This document shows, piece by piece, positions 17,170-25,789 of a stretch of DNA of 34,444 bases. Within the stretch, counting starts at the first letter, position 1; the number at the start of each line of letters is the position of its first letter. The stretch comes from Bacteroidota bacterium (GTDB taxonomy: Bacteria; Bacteroidota; Ignavibacteria; Ch128b): positions 1 through 34,444 of the forward strand of contig JAHJVF010000477.1 of the NCBI GenBank assembly GCA_018828505.1, read 5' to 3'. The notes under the pieces are model-generated. The model made no database searches. It had not been told where the DNA came from and saw only the letters and a list, made by a program, of their open reading frames with translations. Position numbers and translations under genes: made by a program.

Positions 17170-18175
17170 ATGTGTCCCGAATTTCAGTGAAGGAAGAAAT
17201 GAAGAAACAATCAAAGCTATTGGGGATGCTGTTTCAAATACGCCTGAATGTAAACTGTTGAATTGTGAACCTGATAAAGACTACAATAGAGTTGTTGTTA
17301 CTTTTGTTGGAACCAAAAAAGGAGTTTTAGAGGGTGCTGTAAATGCATCTTTAGTTGCCTCTGAAAGAATTGATATGACTCAACACAAAGGAGAACATCC
17401 ACGGCTCGGTGCGATCGATGTAGTACCATTTATTCCTGTAAAAAATGTTACCGTTGAAGATTGTGTGGCTATCTCAAAGGAATATGGTAAGATTGTTTCA
17501 GAAAAGCTCAATATCCCGATCTACCTATATGAATCCTCAGCTGTGAAACCCGATCGAATCAATCTTTCCAACATTCGTAAAGGTGAATATGAAGGCTTAT
17601 CCGAAAAGCTTAAAGATGCTGAGTGGATGCCGGATTTCGGCAAACCTAAATTTAATCCTAAACTTGGTGGAACTGTTACCGGTTCTCGGTTTTTCTTGAT
17701 TGCGTACAATGTGAATTTGAAAACTGAAGATGTTAATATCGCAGATGAGATCGCCCAGACAATTCGTGAATCCGGAAAAATCTTACGGGATGAAAATGGC
17801 AACGCTGTTAAAAAAGATGGTAAGACCGTAAGAATACCCGGCAAACTAAAAGATGTTAAGGCGATGGGAGTTTCACTAGAGAACTTCAAAATCACACAAG
17901 TTTCAATAAATCTCATCAACTATCGAATCACAAATATGCACCAAGCGTTTGAAACAGTGAAAGAAGAAGCAAAAAAAATCAATGTGGAGACTTGGGGAAG
18001 TGAAATTGTAGGACTTGTACCGCTCGATGCTATTACTGAATCGGGAAAGTTTTACTCACCCAATGAAGATGATGAAAAAAATCTTGTCGAATCAGCTGTT
18101 CAAAATCTTGGATTGAGCAATCTTACCAAATTTAATCCAGATGATAAAATAATTGAATATTTAATTAAGGAGTGA
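17153..18175 (+). CDS. ftcD: Glutamate formimidoyltransferase
   Basis: Product of 340 aa corresponding to the transferase half of FTCD. It opens IIECVPNFSEGRNEETIKAI, followed by HKGEHPRLGAIDVVPFIPV with the conserved catalytic-site His, then YLYESSAV and GGTVTGSRFFLIAYNVNL. It moves the formimino group of N-formimino-glutamate to THF, giving glutamate and 5-formimino-THF. The cyclodeaminase half is encoded by the next gene rather than fused as in animals. The ATG lies inside the end of hutI, which implies translational coupling. Together with hutI and fchA it forms the folate-linked branch of histidine catabolism. Confidence 0.95.
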   Translation: MQEIIECVPNFSEGRNEETIKAIGDAVSNTPECKLLNCEPDKDYNRVVVTFVGTKKGVLEGAVNASLVASERIDMTQHKGEHPRLGAIDVVPFIPVKNVTVEDCVAISKEYGKIVSEKLNIPIYLYESSAVKPDRINLSNIRKGEYEGLSEKLKDAEWMPDFGKPKFNPKLGGTVTGSRFFLIAYNVNLKTEDVNIADEIAQTIRESGKILRDENGNAVKKDGKTVRIPGKLKDVKAMGVSLENFKITQVSINLINYRITNMHQAFETVKEEAKKINVETWGSEIVGLVPLDAITESGKFYSPNEDDEKNLVESAVQNLGLSNLTKFNPDDKIIEYLIKE

Positions 18176-18177
18176 AA

Positions 18178-18807
18178 ATGATCTTAGAAAAAAAAGTAAA
18201 TGAACTCATAAATGAAATTTCATCATCATCACCAACTCCGGGTGGCGGGAGTGTTTCATCATTTGCTGCTGCACTGGGAACGGCTCTTTCAATAATGGTT
18301 ACAAATCTCACCATCGGTAAGAAAAAATATGACGCCGTTCAAGATGAAATAATTAAATTAAAAAATGAGCTTGAGAATGATATTAAATTATTCTACGAAC
18401 TTTATGATAAGGACTCAATGGCTTTTGACGAAGTAATGGTAGCTTTCAAATTACCAAAAACAAACGATGATGAGATTTCAAAAAGAAGTGATGAGATCGA
18501 AAAGGCAACTGTGAAGGCGACCGAAGTTCCTATGGAAGTGATTGAACACATCCTTAACGTTGCAAGGAAAGCTGTAAAAGTTGGTGAAATCGGGAACCAG
18601 AATTCAATTAGTGATGTAGGAGTTGCGTTGAGCTTACTTAAAGCTGCAGCCGATGGTGCGTTCTTGAATGTAATGATTAATACAAAATCGATGAACAATC
18701 AGGAATTAGCCAGAAGCTTAACAATAAAATCAGCTCAAGTTATTGAAGAACTTGAGTCTATCGTGCAAAAATCTCTTTCGGACATAAAAAAATCCATTGA
18801 ATTATAA
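18178..18807 (+). CDS. fchA: Formimidoyltetrahydrofolate cyclodeaminase (FTCD C-terminal domain type)
   Basis: Product of 209 aa. ATG 18178 is preferred: AAGGAG (18167-18172) ends 5 bases upstream, while the in-frame GTG 18172 overlaps that site. The start SSSPTPGGGSVSSFAAALGT is the FTCD_C signature, followed by NLTIGKKKYDAV and a helical bundle. IGNQNSISDVGVALSLLKAA and DGAFLNVMINTKSM are also family motifs. The enzyme converts 5-formimino-THF to 5,10-methenyl-THF and ammonia. It begins 2 bases after the ftcD stop and shares one base with the next gene (TAATG). Confidence 0.93.
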   Translation: MILEKKVNELINEISSSSPTPGGGSVSSFAAALGTALSIMVTNLTIGKKKYDAVQDEIIKLKNELENDIKLFYELYDKDSMAFDEVMVAFKLPKTNDDEISKRSDEIEKATVKATEVPMEVIEHILNVARKAVKVGEIGNQNSISDVGVALSLLKAAADGAFLNVMINTKSMNNQELARSLTIKSAQVIEELESIVQKSLSDIKKSIEL

Positions 18808-20048
18808 TGAAGTTAAAGTACTCGTTTCTCGTTACAATTTTTATTTGCCTTTTTACCACTAATCTTTATTCTCAATCAAAAGTTTTGACAGGAATAGAAA
18901 TTCTATTCAGAGATGGTTTAGATAAAATTAAAGGAAAAAGAGTAGGATTAATTACTAATCAAACCGGAGTTAATTCAAAACTTGAATCGACCATTGATTT
19001 GATTCATAAAATGAAAGATGTGAAGTTAGCTGCACTCTATGGTCCTGAGCACGGTGTGAGAGGTGCAATTCCCGCAGGCGAAAAAATTGATACTTACATA
19101 GATGATAAAACAAATCTTCCAGTTTACTCATTATACGGAAAGACCCGAAAACCAACTCCTGAAATGTTAAGAGGAATTGATGTTTTGATTTATGATATAC
19201 AGGATATTGGTGCACGCTCATATACTTACATTAGTACTATGGGTTTGGCGATGGAAGCTGCTGCAGAAAATAATATCAGCTTCGTTGTGCTTGACCGTCC
19301 TAATCCGCTTGGCGGAGAAAAATTCGAAGGTTCGATTGTCCGCGATGGTTATTTTTCATTCATCAGTCAATTCCCAATTCCCTATATATATGGATTAACC
19401 TGCGGTGAGATCGCACTGATGATCAACAACGAAGGTTGGTTGAAAAATAAAATTAAATGTGATCTAACCGTTGTAAAAATGCAGGGCTGGAGAAGAGATA
19501 TGATTTTTGAAGATACAGGTTTACCCTGGGTCCTCACTTCTCCTCATATTCCACATTACTATTCGGCGCAATATTATAGCTGCACCGGAATTTTAGGTGA
19601 ACTTGGGGTACTTTCTGAAGGTGTCGGTTCAACCCTTCCCTTTCAATTAATGGGAGCTGAAGGAATTGACCCTGAATTGATTGCCACGAAATTGAACAAT
19701 TTGAAATTACGGGGAGTGATTTTCAGACCAATAACCTGGAAACCATTTTACGGAAATTATCAAGGTAAGACTCTTGGTGGAGTTCAAGTTCATATTACTG
19801 ATTATAAAAATGTCAACCTGACATCCATTCAGTTTTACTTTCTTCAAGAATTAATCAAACTTTACCCTGACAAAAAAGTCTTCACTCAAGCTAAGCCGGA
19901 AAGAACAAGAATGTTCGATTTAGCAACAGGCTGGAATCAGATTAGAGAAAGATTTTCGAAGTCTTATAAATACAATGACATCAAAAACATTTGGGAAAAC
20001 GAAGCAATTGAGTTCAAGAAAAAAGCTGCAAAATATTTTTTGTATTAG
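18807..20048 (+). CDS. DUF1343/NamZ family, probable exo-beta-N-acetylmuramidase
   Basis: Product of 413 aa with a Sec signal peptide (FICLFTTNLYSQ|SKV). The body matches DUF1343: KGKRVGLITNQTGV, then LAALYGPEHGVRGAIPAGEK, LPVYSLYGKTRKPTPEML, DVLIYDIQDIGARSYTYIST and VVLDRPNPLGG, with SPHIPHYYSAQYY and GVGSTLPFQLMGAE in the second half. B. subtilis NamZ (YbbC), the characterised member, removes MurNAc from glycan ends during cell-wall recycling. Here the enzyme should act in the periplasm. The start overlaps the fchA stop by one base. It shares its operon with two SPOR proteins that bind peptide-free glycan. Confidence 0.88.
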   Translation: MKLKYSFLVTIFICLFTTNLYSQSKVLTGIEILFRDGLDKIKGKRVGLITNQTGVNSKLESTIDLIHKMKDVKLAALYGPEHGVRGAIPAGEKIDTYIDDKTNLPVYSLYGKTRKPTPEMLRGIDVLIYDIQDIGARSYTYISTMGLAMEAAAENNISFVVLDRPNPLGGEKFEGSIVRDGYFSFISQFPIPYIYGLTCGEIALMINNEGWLKNKIKCDLTVVKMQGWRRDMIFEDTGLPWVLTSPHIPHYYSAQYYSCTGILGELGVLSEGVGSTLPFQLMGAEGIDPELIATKLNNLKLRGVIFRPITWKPFYGNYQGKTLGGVQVHITDYKNVNLTSIQFYFLQELIKLYPDKKVFTQAKPERTRMFDLATGWNQIRERFSKSYKYNDIKNIWENEAIEFKKKAAKYFLY

Positions 20049-21000
20049 TCTTTCGTTACTGACCTTATTCTCAGTTTCAGCTTTCTCACAAATTGCATTT
20101 TCAAAGTTTGAGAATAACTCATCCTATGAAGGGAATTGGGAATTAGCTTATGACGTTCCCAACTTTATCTCAAGCTATGTGCGGGAGAGCTTTGAACTTA
20201 TTTCACTTTCGCCGAAGAATCTCGAATATGAAATTACGCACTCCAAAAGTGATAGTCTTACTATTTTAGAATTTATAAATCAACTTGGTTTTAAATATTT
20301 CGTAACAGGTAAAATTTCAAAATTCAGCATTTCTCGTTTTACAGCCGGCGAACCGAAATTGGCAGGCTATGAAACGTATTCGAATGACATTTCTTTAACC
20401 TTAAATATTTTAGATTTAAGTTCTAATAAAATTATCTTTTCAGAGATATTCTCCAATGAAATCTCAGATCTCGGGGTTGGCGTTACCATTTTTGGCAGAG
20501 AATCTGCAAGTAAACGGGAATTTTATAATTTGGATAATATCCGATTTGGCTCTTCAGAATTTGTCCAAACACTCGTCGGCAAAAATATGATCGTTATTTG
20601 TGAATCATTCACTGAGAAAGCGAAATCAGTTTTTTCAGATCTAAAACAAACTAAAGTACAAATTCCCAAAAACAATACTGAAGATTCTCCCTCTCCTTTT
20701 GTGAGAAAAATTATTAAAGGTGAAATTCTTCTGATCGATCATGAGAATAAAGAAGTTTTTATCAATTTAGGTTCGAGTGATAATCTTTCTGTTGGTACAG
20801 TCTTATCTGTTTATGCCATCGGTGATTCTCTATTTGACCCACAGACAAATATCTTCCTGGGAATTGCTGATAGAAAAGTCGGTGAAATTGAAATCGTTGA
20901 AATTAGAGGTGAACGATTCTCTCTTGGAATAATTCGTTCAGAAACTGAAGAGGTAAAAAAAGGAAATCAAGTTCGAAAAATTTCTGTTCTACCTCGATAA
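19975..21000 (+). CDS. Secreted CsgG/FlgT-like envelope protein
   Basis: Up to 341 aa. The outermost ATG (19975) lies inside the NamZ-like gene and gives a long n-region. TTG 20008 would give a more usual signal peptide (MSSRKKLQNIFCISLSL, then LTLFSVSAFSQ|IAF). The mature N-terminal half (about 35-215) resembles CsgG-like/lipoprotein-assembly folds, with a repeated pattern of Sec-exported alpha/beta segments such as FKYFVTGKISKFSISRF and ISLTLNILDLSSNKIIFSEI. The C-terminal 90 residues look like the FlgT C-terminal beta domain: KGEILLIDHENKEVFINLGS, then SDNLSVGTVLSVYAIGDSLFD, then GEIEIVEIRGERFSLGIIRS. The function is unknown; there are no flagellar genes here. Its end overlaps the convergent lipoprotein gene by 12 bases. 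Confidence 0.7.
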   Translation: MTSKTFGKTKQLSSRKKLQNIFCISLSLLTLFSVSAFSQIAFSKFENNSSYEGNWELAYDVPNFISSYVRESFELISLSPKNLEYEITHSKSDSLTILEFINQLGFKYFVTGKISKFSISRFTAGEPKLAGYETYSNDISLTLNILDLSSNKIIFSEIFSNEISDLGVGVTIFGRESASKREFYNLDNIRFGSSEFVQTLVGKNMIVICESFTEKAKSVFSDLKQTKVQIPKNNTEDSPSPFVRKIIKGEILLIDHENKEVFINLGSSDNLSVGTVLSVYAIGDSLFDPQTNIFLGIADRKVGEIEIVEIRGERFSLGIIRSETEEVKKGNQVRKISVLPR

Positions 21001-22701
21001 TTTTTCATAATCGAAATCCACATCTGTCACGGGCCAGCGTGGTTTAATTTTGATCGTATCAGGGTAATAGACAAATTTATTTGAAAATTCATTTCTGACT
21101 GATGAACCTAAAAATTGTTTGCCTTGTCCGCTTTCATCCTGAAACATCTTTAACAAATAGGACCCTTGTAGGATTCTTTTAAGTTCATATTTCCCTGAGG
21201 TGTCAACTTTAGCTGAATACTTTTGACGGGGTCCATCTATCCCCCTTGCAGAAATAAATACTTTATCAGATTTATCTTTATCGAGATTTTTTACAGTACC
21301 TATAATTTCACTGAAATATGATTCATCATTGGTTCTAAAGCTTATGGTGAAAACCGAATCGACTTTATTCCCGGCAAGGTCTTTAAAGTATTTGAGATCT
21401 AAACTTAATCTGTAATCCATCTTTGGTATTAAAGAAAGCTTGGGAATAATGTGAAAAGAGGATTGATCAATATATTTAATTTCAAACTCGACGTCCTTAT
21501 TCGAAGAATCCTTGAAAACAATTCCAGACTTCAAATTCTCATTTGCTATGAAATCGTCAAATAGGAAATAAATTATTGGATTTAAATAATCGGTAGTAGC
21601 GCTTTTTTCAAATGGTCTTGAATCTAATAATTTTGGTGCTGTCGTATCCTTTCCTGCATTACTTAAAAAACTAATTATACTTGTATCCGATTCATTTCCA
21701 AAGTAATCATTGATACCGAATGTTTTTAACTCATATTCATAATCATCTTTTAGTTCATCAAACAACAAGAAAATGCTTGTGCCGGGAAGTCTTGCACGAA
21801 AATGTCCGAGAGGTTCAACTGCAATATAGTCTTTCTTGTCTCGCAAAATTATTTTTTCAGCAATGAGGGAAGTTGAATCGATTGGTTCATTAAATACTGC
21901 TAGCAAATGGTTATTATCGATTGATTTAACTGAAAGAACCACTGGTTTTGCTGTGTCTTCTCTTGTCATTTCAATGTAAATATTTTCTTTCTTATTCAAA
22001 GAATCGCTTAAGAAAATATCTGCCAAAGCGAATCCGACTTGATCTTGCTCAATCTGGTATAACAAATCTTTAAATTGATCTCTCACAGCAAGTAATCTGT
22101 ACCAGCCATTATTCAATCCGAGTAAGTTGAATTTGCCTTCTCGAGAAGTTTGACTGACATAATCCGGTTTTTTATCAGAATATTTAACAATCGAATTTGC
22201 TGAATCAATTTTAAATAAATAGACCATAATATTGAAAGGATTATCATCATAAATCTGTCCAGAGATTGAACCTTCATCAATTTTATCACCGGTCGAAAAT
22301 TTTAGAGTAAATGTTTCTGATAACTTATTTCTTCTGAGATCAGAAATATCCGTTCCAAGTGTGATTACATAAGTTTGATTTTCTTTTAACCTCTCAGGAA
22401 AGATAATTTCCACTTCTCTTCCACTCCAACTGATCTCAGGACTCTCTTCAAAATATGGGGAAATAAAAATTGATTCTTGGAATGTCCGTTTGTCGATGTA
22501 TTCATTGAACTCAAAAACAACTTTGTCATCGGAGAAGTTTGTTGCAGCTTGTGGAGGATAATATGAAATTATTTCAGGTGGGATTTTATCCTCTTCACCC
22601 CCTCCAGGCGGTAACTGGCTTGCACATGAGAAAATCATAATCGAATTCAGAATAATGAAAAAAGATATATAATATTTTTTCAAGTTAGTATTCTGCTTCA
22701 T
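20989..22701 (-). CDS. Lipoprotein with Ig-like (Big_5/SbsA-type) domains
   Basis: Product of 570 aa. The signal sequence ends NSIMIFSC|ASQLPPGGGEED, a lipobox followed by the 'PPGGxxDxxPP' run common in Bacteroidota surface lipoproteins. Big_5 Ig-like modules follow: IPPEIISYYPPQAATNFSDD with VFEFNEYIDK in the first, and similar sequence near DTTAPKLLDSRPFEKSATTD. The C-terminal part (about 450-560) resembles carboxypeptidase-regulatory-like beta domains (SGKYELKRILQGSYLLKMFQ). It is predicted to lie at the outer membrane. It overlaps mltG by four bases and is the last gene of the proDH-tsaD-mltG run. Confidence 0.8.
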   Translation of the reverse strand: MKQNTNLKKYYISFFIILNSIMIFSCASQLPPGGGEEDKIPPEIISYYPPQAATNFSDDKVVFEFNEYIDKRTFQESIFISPYFEESPEISWSGREVEIIFPERLKENQTYVITLGTDISDLRRNKLSETFTLKFSTGDKIDEGSISGQIYDDNPFNIMVYLFKIDSANSIVKYSDKKPDYVSQTSREGKFNLLGLNNGWYRLLAVRDQFKDLLYQIEQDQVGFALADIFLSDSLNKKENIYIEMTREDTAKPVVLSVKSIDNNHLLAVFNEPIDSTSLIAEKIILRDKKDYIAVEPLGHFRARLPGTSIFLLFDELKDDYEYELKTFGINDYFGNESDTSIISFLSNAGKDTTAPKLLDSRPFEKSATTDYLNPIIYFLFDDFIANENLKSGIVFKDSSNKDVEFEIKYIDQSSFHIIPKLSLIPKMDYRLSLDLKYFKDLAGNKVDSVFTISFRTNDESYFSEIIGTVKNLDKDKSDKVFISARGIDGPRQKYSAKVDTSGKYELKRILQGSYLLKMFQDESGQGKQFLGSSVRNEFSNKFVYYPDTIKIKPRWPVTDVDFDYEKLSR

Positions 22702-23738
22702 CTTCTCACGGTTTTTCGATACTCTCGAACTGCTCTTTGATGCTCGGTATAATTTTTTGAAAATTTGTGACCATCATTTTTTCCAGTAGATACAAAATAA
22801 ATAAAATTATGCTTTTCGGGATTAACTGCAGCCAATAAGCTCGCTCTCCCCGGTGAATTTATTGGTCCAGGAGGCAAACCCGGATTGAGATATGTGTTAT
22901 ATGGGGAATTTATTTTTAAATCTTTGTACAGCAACCGACGAGGTGGACCTGAAATCACATATGCGACAGTCGGATCTGCTTCCAACCGCATTTTCTTTTT
23001 TAGTCGATTATGATAGACACCCGATATCGTGGAGCGTTCACTTTCAACATTCGTCTCAACTTCGATTATGGATGCTAAAGTTACAATTTCATTTTTCGTG
23101 AATTTTATTTTTGCTTCATATAGTTCGATTTTCTCTTTATAGAACTTTTGAAAGTGTGAAGCCATTTTGTTGATCACTTCCTCCGGGGTGCTGTCCGTAA
23201 AAAACTCATAAGTATCAGGCATCAAAAAACCTTCAAGTGTAGATTGAGGTACATCATATTTTGATAAAAGCTCTTTATTTGATGCTGCCATCAAGAATTC
23301 TTCTTGTGTGAAATTAAGTGAATCTGAAGATATCCTTGCAATTTGTTTCAACGTTATACCTTCCGGAAAAGTAATTTTTAACGTCGATTTTCCCCTTCCT
23401 TCAACAAACATTCGAAGTAGATTATAATTTGATAAACCATACGGAACTTCATAAGTCCCAGCTTTAATTTTTCTTTCAACACCTAATACAAATCCACAAA
23501 AAAGAAATGCATATTTGCGATTGATTATGTGTTTCTTCTCAAGACTATCTGCAAGAGCCTTGAACGTTGATTTTTCATGAACCTTAACTAGAGTCGATAT
23601 TTCATTATTTTTTGCATTTTCTGCGAAGAATAAATTCAAGCCGAACATTAAAAATAAAATAAATGATGAGAGTATTATCAGCCAATAATCAGGCGTGATG
23701 TAACTACCGGGATTATTTTTCTCATGCTTAGCTTGCAT
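22698..23738 (-). CDS. mltG: Endolytic murein transglycosylase
   Basis: Product of 346 aa. One N-terminal transmembrane segment (about 19-38, WLIILSSFILFLMFGLNLFF) is followed by a periplasmic region with a LysM-like subdomain (FPEGITLKQIA). The YceG catalytic domain has ASIIEVETNVESERSTISG with catalytic Glu at 226, then YHNRLKKKMRLEADPTVAY and SPYNTYLNPGLPPGPINSPG. MltG cleaves nascent glycan strands and is thought to set their length. It shares one base with the tsaD stop (TAATG) and overlaps the next lipoprotein by four bases. Confidence 0.95.
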   Translation of the reverse strand: MQAKHEKNNPGSYITPDYWLIILSSFILFLMFGLNLFFAENAKNNEISTLVKVHEKSTFKALADSLEKKHIINRKYAFLFCGFVLGVERKIKAGTYEVPYGLSNYNLLRMFVEGRGKSTLKITFPEGITLKQIARISSDSLNFTQEEFLMAASNKELLSKYDVPQSTLEGFLMPDTYEFFTDSTPEEVINKMASHFQKFYKEKIELYEAKIKFTKNEIVTLASIIEVETNVESERSTISGVYHNRLKKKMRLEADPTVAYVISGPPRRLLYKDLKINSPYNTYLNPGLPPGPINSPGRASLLAAVNPEKHNFIYFVSTGKNDGHKFSKNYTEHQRAVREYRKTVRR

Positions 23739-24727
23739 TAATTTGGAAAGGGATGTGTAATTGGATTTGTTTGATAATAATTCGATTCGTAAGATTTCAG
23801 CCCGGCAAAAGCGATCATTGCTCCGTTATCCATACATAAAGATAAATCCGGATACAAAAGATTACAACTTTTAACTTTTAAGCTCTCTCTCAATTTTTCT
23901 CTAAGATAATTATTTGCCGCAACACCGCCAACTAAGACAGCATCTCTGACTTTGAACTCTCTAACTGCAAGATCGACTTTTTGAACTAACGCCTCAGAAA
24001 CAGCTCGCTGAAAGGACGCAGCAATATTTTGTTTAGAGATATCGTCCATTCCTTCTGAATAATTTTTCTGAATAAATCTCAGAACAGAAGTTTTGACTCC
24101 ACTAAAGCTGAAGTTATATTTTTCAGCTAAATTTGCAACCGGAAAATCTGTGAAATTCTCATCTCCCAATAACGCCAACTTCTCGATTTCCGAACCGCCT
24201 GGATAATTCAGACCAAGCAGTTTTCCAACTTTATCGAATGCTTCACCAGCTGCATCATCGACTGTCGATCCGAGTAACTCCATCTCATAAAAATCTTTAA
24301 TCAAGTAAAGAGCGGTATTGCCACCGGAAACAAGTAGAGCAACGAACGGGAATCGTGGTTTTTGTTCCGACAAAAAAATTGAAAATAAGTGTCCATGAAC
24401 ATGATTTACTGGAATGAAATTTTTTCTCAACGAAAAACTAAGTCCTCTTCCGAAACAATATCCGACAATCAAAGCTCCTATTAATCCGGGCCCAGCAGTT
24501 GCTGCGATCAAATCCAACTCTCTCGAGTCTAACCTGGTTTCGGTTAAAGCTTGTTTCAGGAGTGGAAGTAAATTTTGGAGATGTGCTCTACTTGCAATTT
24601 CCGGAACAACGCCCCCAAATTTATTGTGTTGCTCCTGGGTATAAATTAAATTTACGAGAATCCTATCATTTTCGATAATTCCAATTGAAGTCTCATCACA
24701 GGATGTTTCAATGCCCAAAGTTATCAT
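23738..24727 (-). CDS. tsaD: tRNA N6-adenosine threonylcarbamoyltransferase
   Basis: Product of 329 aa in the Kae1/Qri7/TsaD family of the ASKHA fold. Motifs are LGIETSCDETSIGII (4-18), FGGVVPEIASRAH, AATAGPGLIGALIVG and the metal-binding H109xxxH113 in NHVHGHLFSIF. LLVSGGNTALYLI, the substrate loop around NYPGGSEIEKLA, and LVGGVAANNYLRE also match. With TsaB, TsaC and TsaE it forms t6A37 on ANN-decoding tRNAs. None of those partners is in the window. The start overlaps the proDH stop by four bases. Confidence 0.96.
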   Translation of the reverse strand: MITLGIETSCDETSIGIIENDRILVNLIYTQEQHNKFGGVVPEIASRAHLQNLLPLLKQALTETRLDSRELDLIAATAGPGLIGALIVGYCFGRGLSFSLRKNFIPVNHVHGHLFSIFLSEQKPRFPFVALLVSGGNTALYLIKDFYEMELLGSTVDDAAGEAFDKVGKLLGLNYPGGSEIEKLALLGDENFTDFPVANLAEKYNFSFSGVKTSVLRFIQKNYSEGMDDISKQNIAASFQRAVSEALVQKVDLAVREFKVRDAVLVGGVAANNYLREKLRESLKVKSCNLLYPDLSLCMDNGAMIAFAGLKSYESNYYQTNPITHPFPN

Positions 24728-25632
24728 GATCGCTTAGCAAAAATATTCAGTGCTATATTTTTTACAAGATCGGGATTCTCCTTCATTCTTCTCATAGAAT
24801 ATTTATACCATTGAGTTCCAAATGGGACGTAAATCCGTACCTTGTAACCCTCTTCAACAAGCTGATCACGTAAATCGACTTTTACACCCAATAACATTTG
24901 GAATTCAAACTCTTTAAATGACTTATTATATTTTTTTATAAGCTGTTTTGAAGAATTAACCAAATATAAGTCATGTGTCGCGATGCCGACATAAATATTA
25001 TTTTGAAAAAGAAAGTCAAGAAGTTGGATAAAATTATCCCTGATCTCCTGTTTCCCTTTATAAGCGATTTCTTCTTTTTCGTTATAAATTCCCTTACAAA
25101 GGCGAACACTGCTACCACTTAATTCTTTTAGTGCACCTTTGAATATATTCTCCCCATCTCGAAGATATGCTTGCATTACCATCCCACAGTTAGAATAACT
25201 TCTTCGCAATTCTTTGTACAATCGAACTGTATCATAGGTGCAGCTCGAATCTTCCATATCAATCTCAACATAATTATCCGTTTCCTTTGCAACATCGAGA
25301 ATGAGTTTCATATTTTTTAAACAGATGTCATAACTAAGTTTTAATCCAAGTTGAGTTAATTTCACAGAAAGTGTTGACCCAAGTTTTTCATTTGCAATTT
25401 TTTTAAGCACGTCTATTGCTTCATTTGTCGATTCGGTTGCTTCTGATATTTGGGTCGTATCTTCTCCGAGTACATCCATCGTAGCGAGTATTTGTTTTGA
25501 ATTCAATTCTTTAACAACACGAACACCATCTGATAGATATTCTCCGGCTATATACCGGGATGCAAAAAGTTTTATGAATGATTTAGGTAAGATTTGAGCG
25601 AGCTTAACAATAAGCAAATTTAGTAAGTTCAA
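24724..25632 (-). CDS. Proline dehydrogenase, monofunctional
   Basis: Product of 302 aa in the PutA/PRODH (beta/alpha)8 flavoenzyme family. Visible motifs are SVKLTQLGLKLSYDICLKNM, the acidic segment YVEIDMEDSSCTYDTVRLYK and VMQAYLRDGEN. VRLCKGIYNEKEEIAYKGK, IYVGIATHDLYL, EFEFQMLLGV and the C-terminal VRIYVPFGTQWYKYSMRRMK carry conserved proline and FAD contacts. It oxidises proline to pyrroline-5-carboxylate using FAD, passing electrons to quinone. No P5C dehydrogenase is fused or adjacent. The start is TTG at 25632; GGAG lies 8 bases upstream, which supports it. Intergenic element 2 lies directly upstream. Confidence 0.92.
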   Translation of the reverse strand: MNLLNLLIVKLAQILPKSFIKLFASRYIAGEYLSDGVRVVKELNSKQILATMDVLGEDTTQISEATESTNEAIDVLKKIANEKLGSTLSVKLTQLGLKLSYDICLKNMKLILDVAKETDNYVEIDMEDSSCTYDTVRLYKELRRSYSNCGMVMQAYLRDGENIFKGALKELSGSSVRLCKGIYNEKEEIAYKGKQEIRDNFIQLLDFLFQNNIYVGIATHDLYLVNSSKQLIKKYNKSFKEFEFQMLLGVKVDLRDQLVEEGYKVRIYVPFGTQWYKYSMRRMKENPDLVKNIALNIFAKRS

Positions 25633-25649
25633 AAGAAAGCTCCGTTATT

Positions 25650-25789
25650 ATTTATGAGCCGAACCAGCCTGCCTGCACGCCAAAGTGTATAGCACATTTC
25701 AAGTTTACCTACGCAAAGCTTCGGTAAACAGGTATTTTGACATGCGGGCGTTACGGCACACAGGCGTGTAGTGAAGCAGGCTCATTTAT
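25650..25789 (-). repeat. Intergenic element 2, same ends as element 1
   Basis: A 140-base segment that on the minus strand begins ATAAATGAGCC directly after the coaE TGA and ends GGCTCATAAAT shortly before the proDH ribosome-binding site. Both ends are identical to those of 9282-9405. The interior is visibly GC-richer than its surroundings and strongly foldable: GCCTGC (25671-25676) pairs with GCAGGC (25776-25781), ACGCC (25677-25681) with GGCGT (25763-25767), and GTTTACC (25703-25709) with GGTAAAC (25723-25729). It looks like a non-coding mobile or palindromic unit, or a structured RNA. No protein is encoded. Confidence 0.6.
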
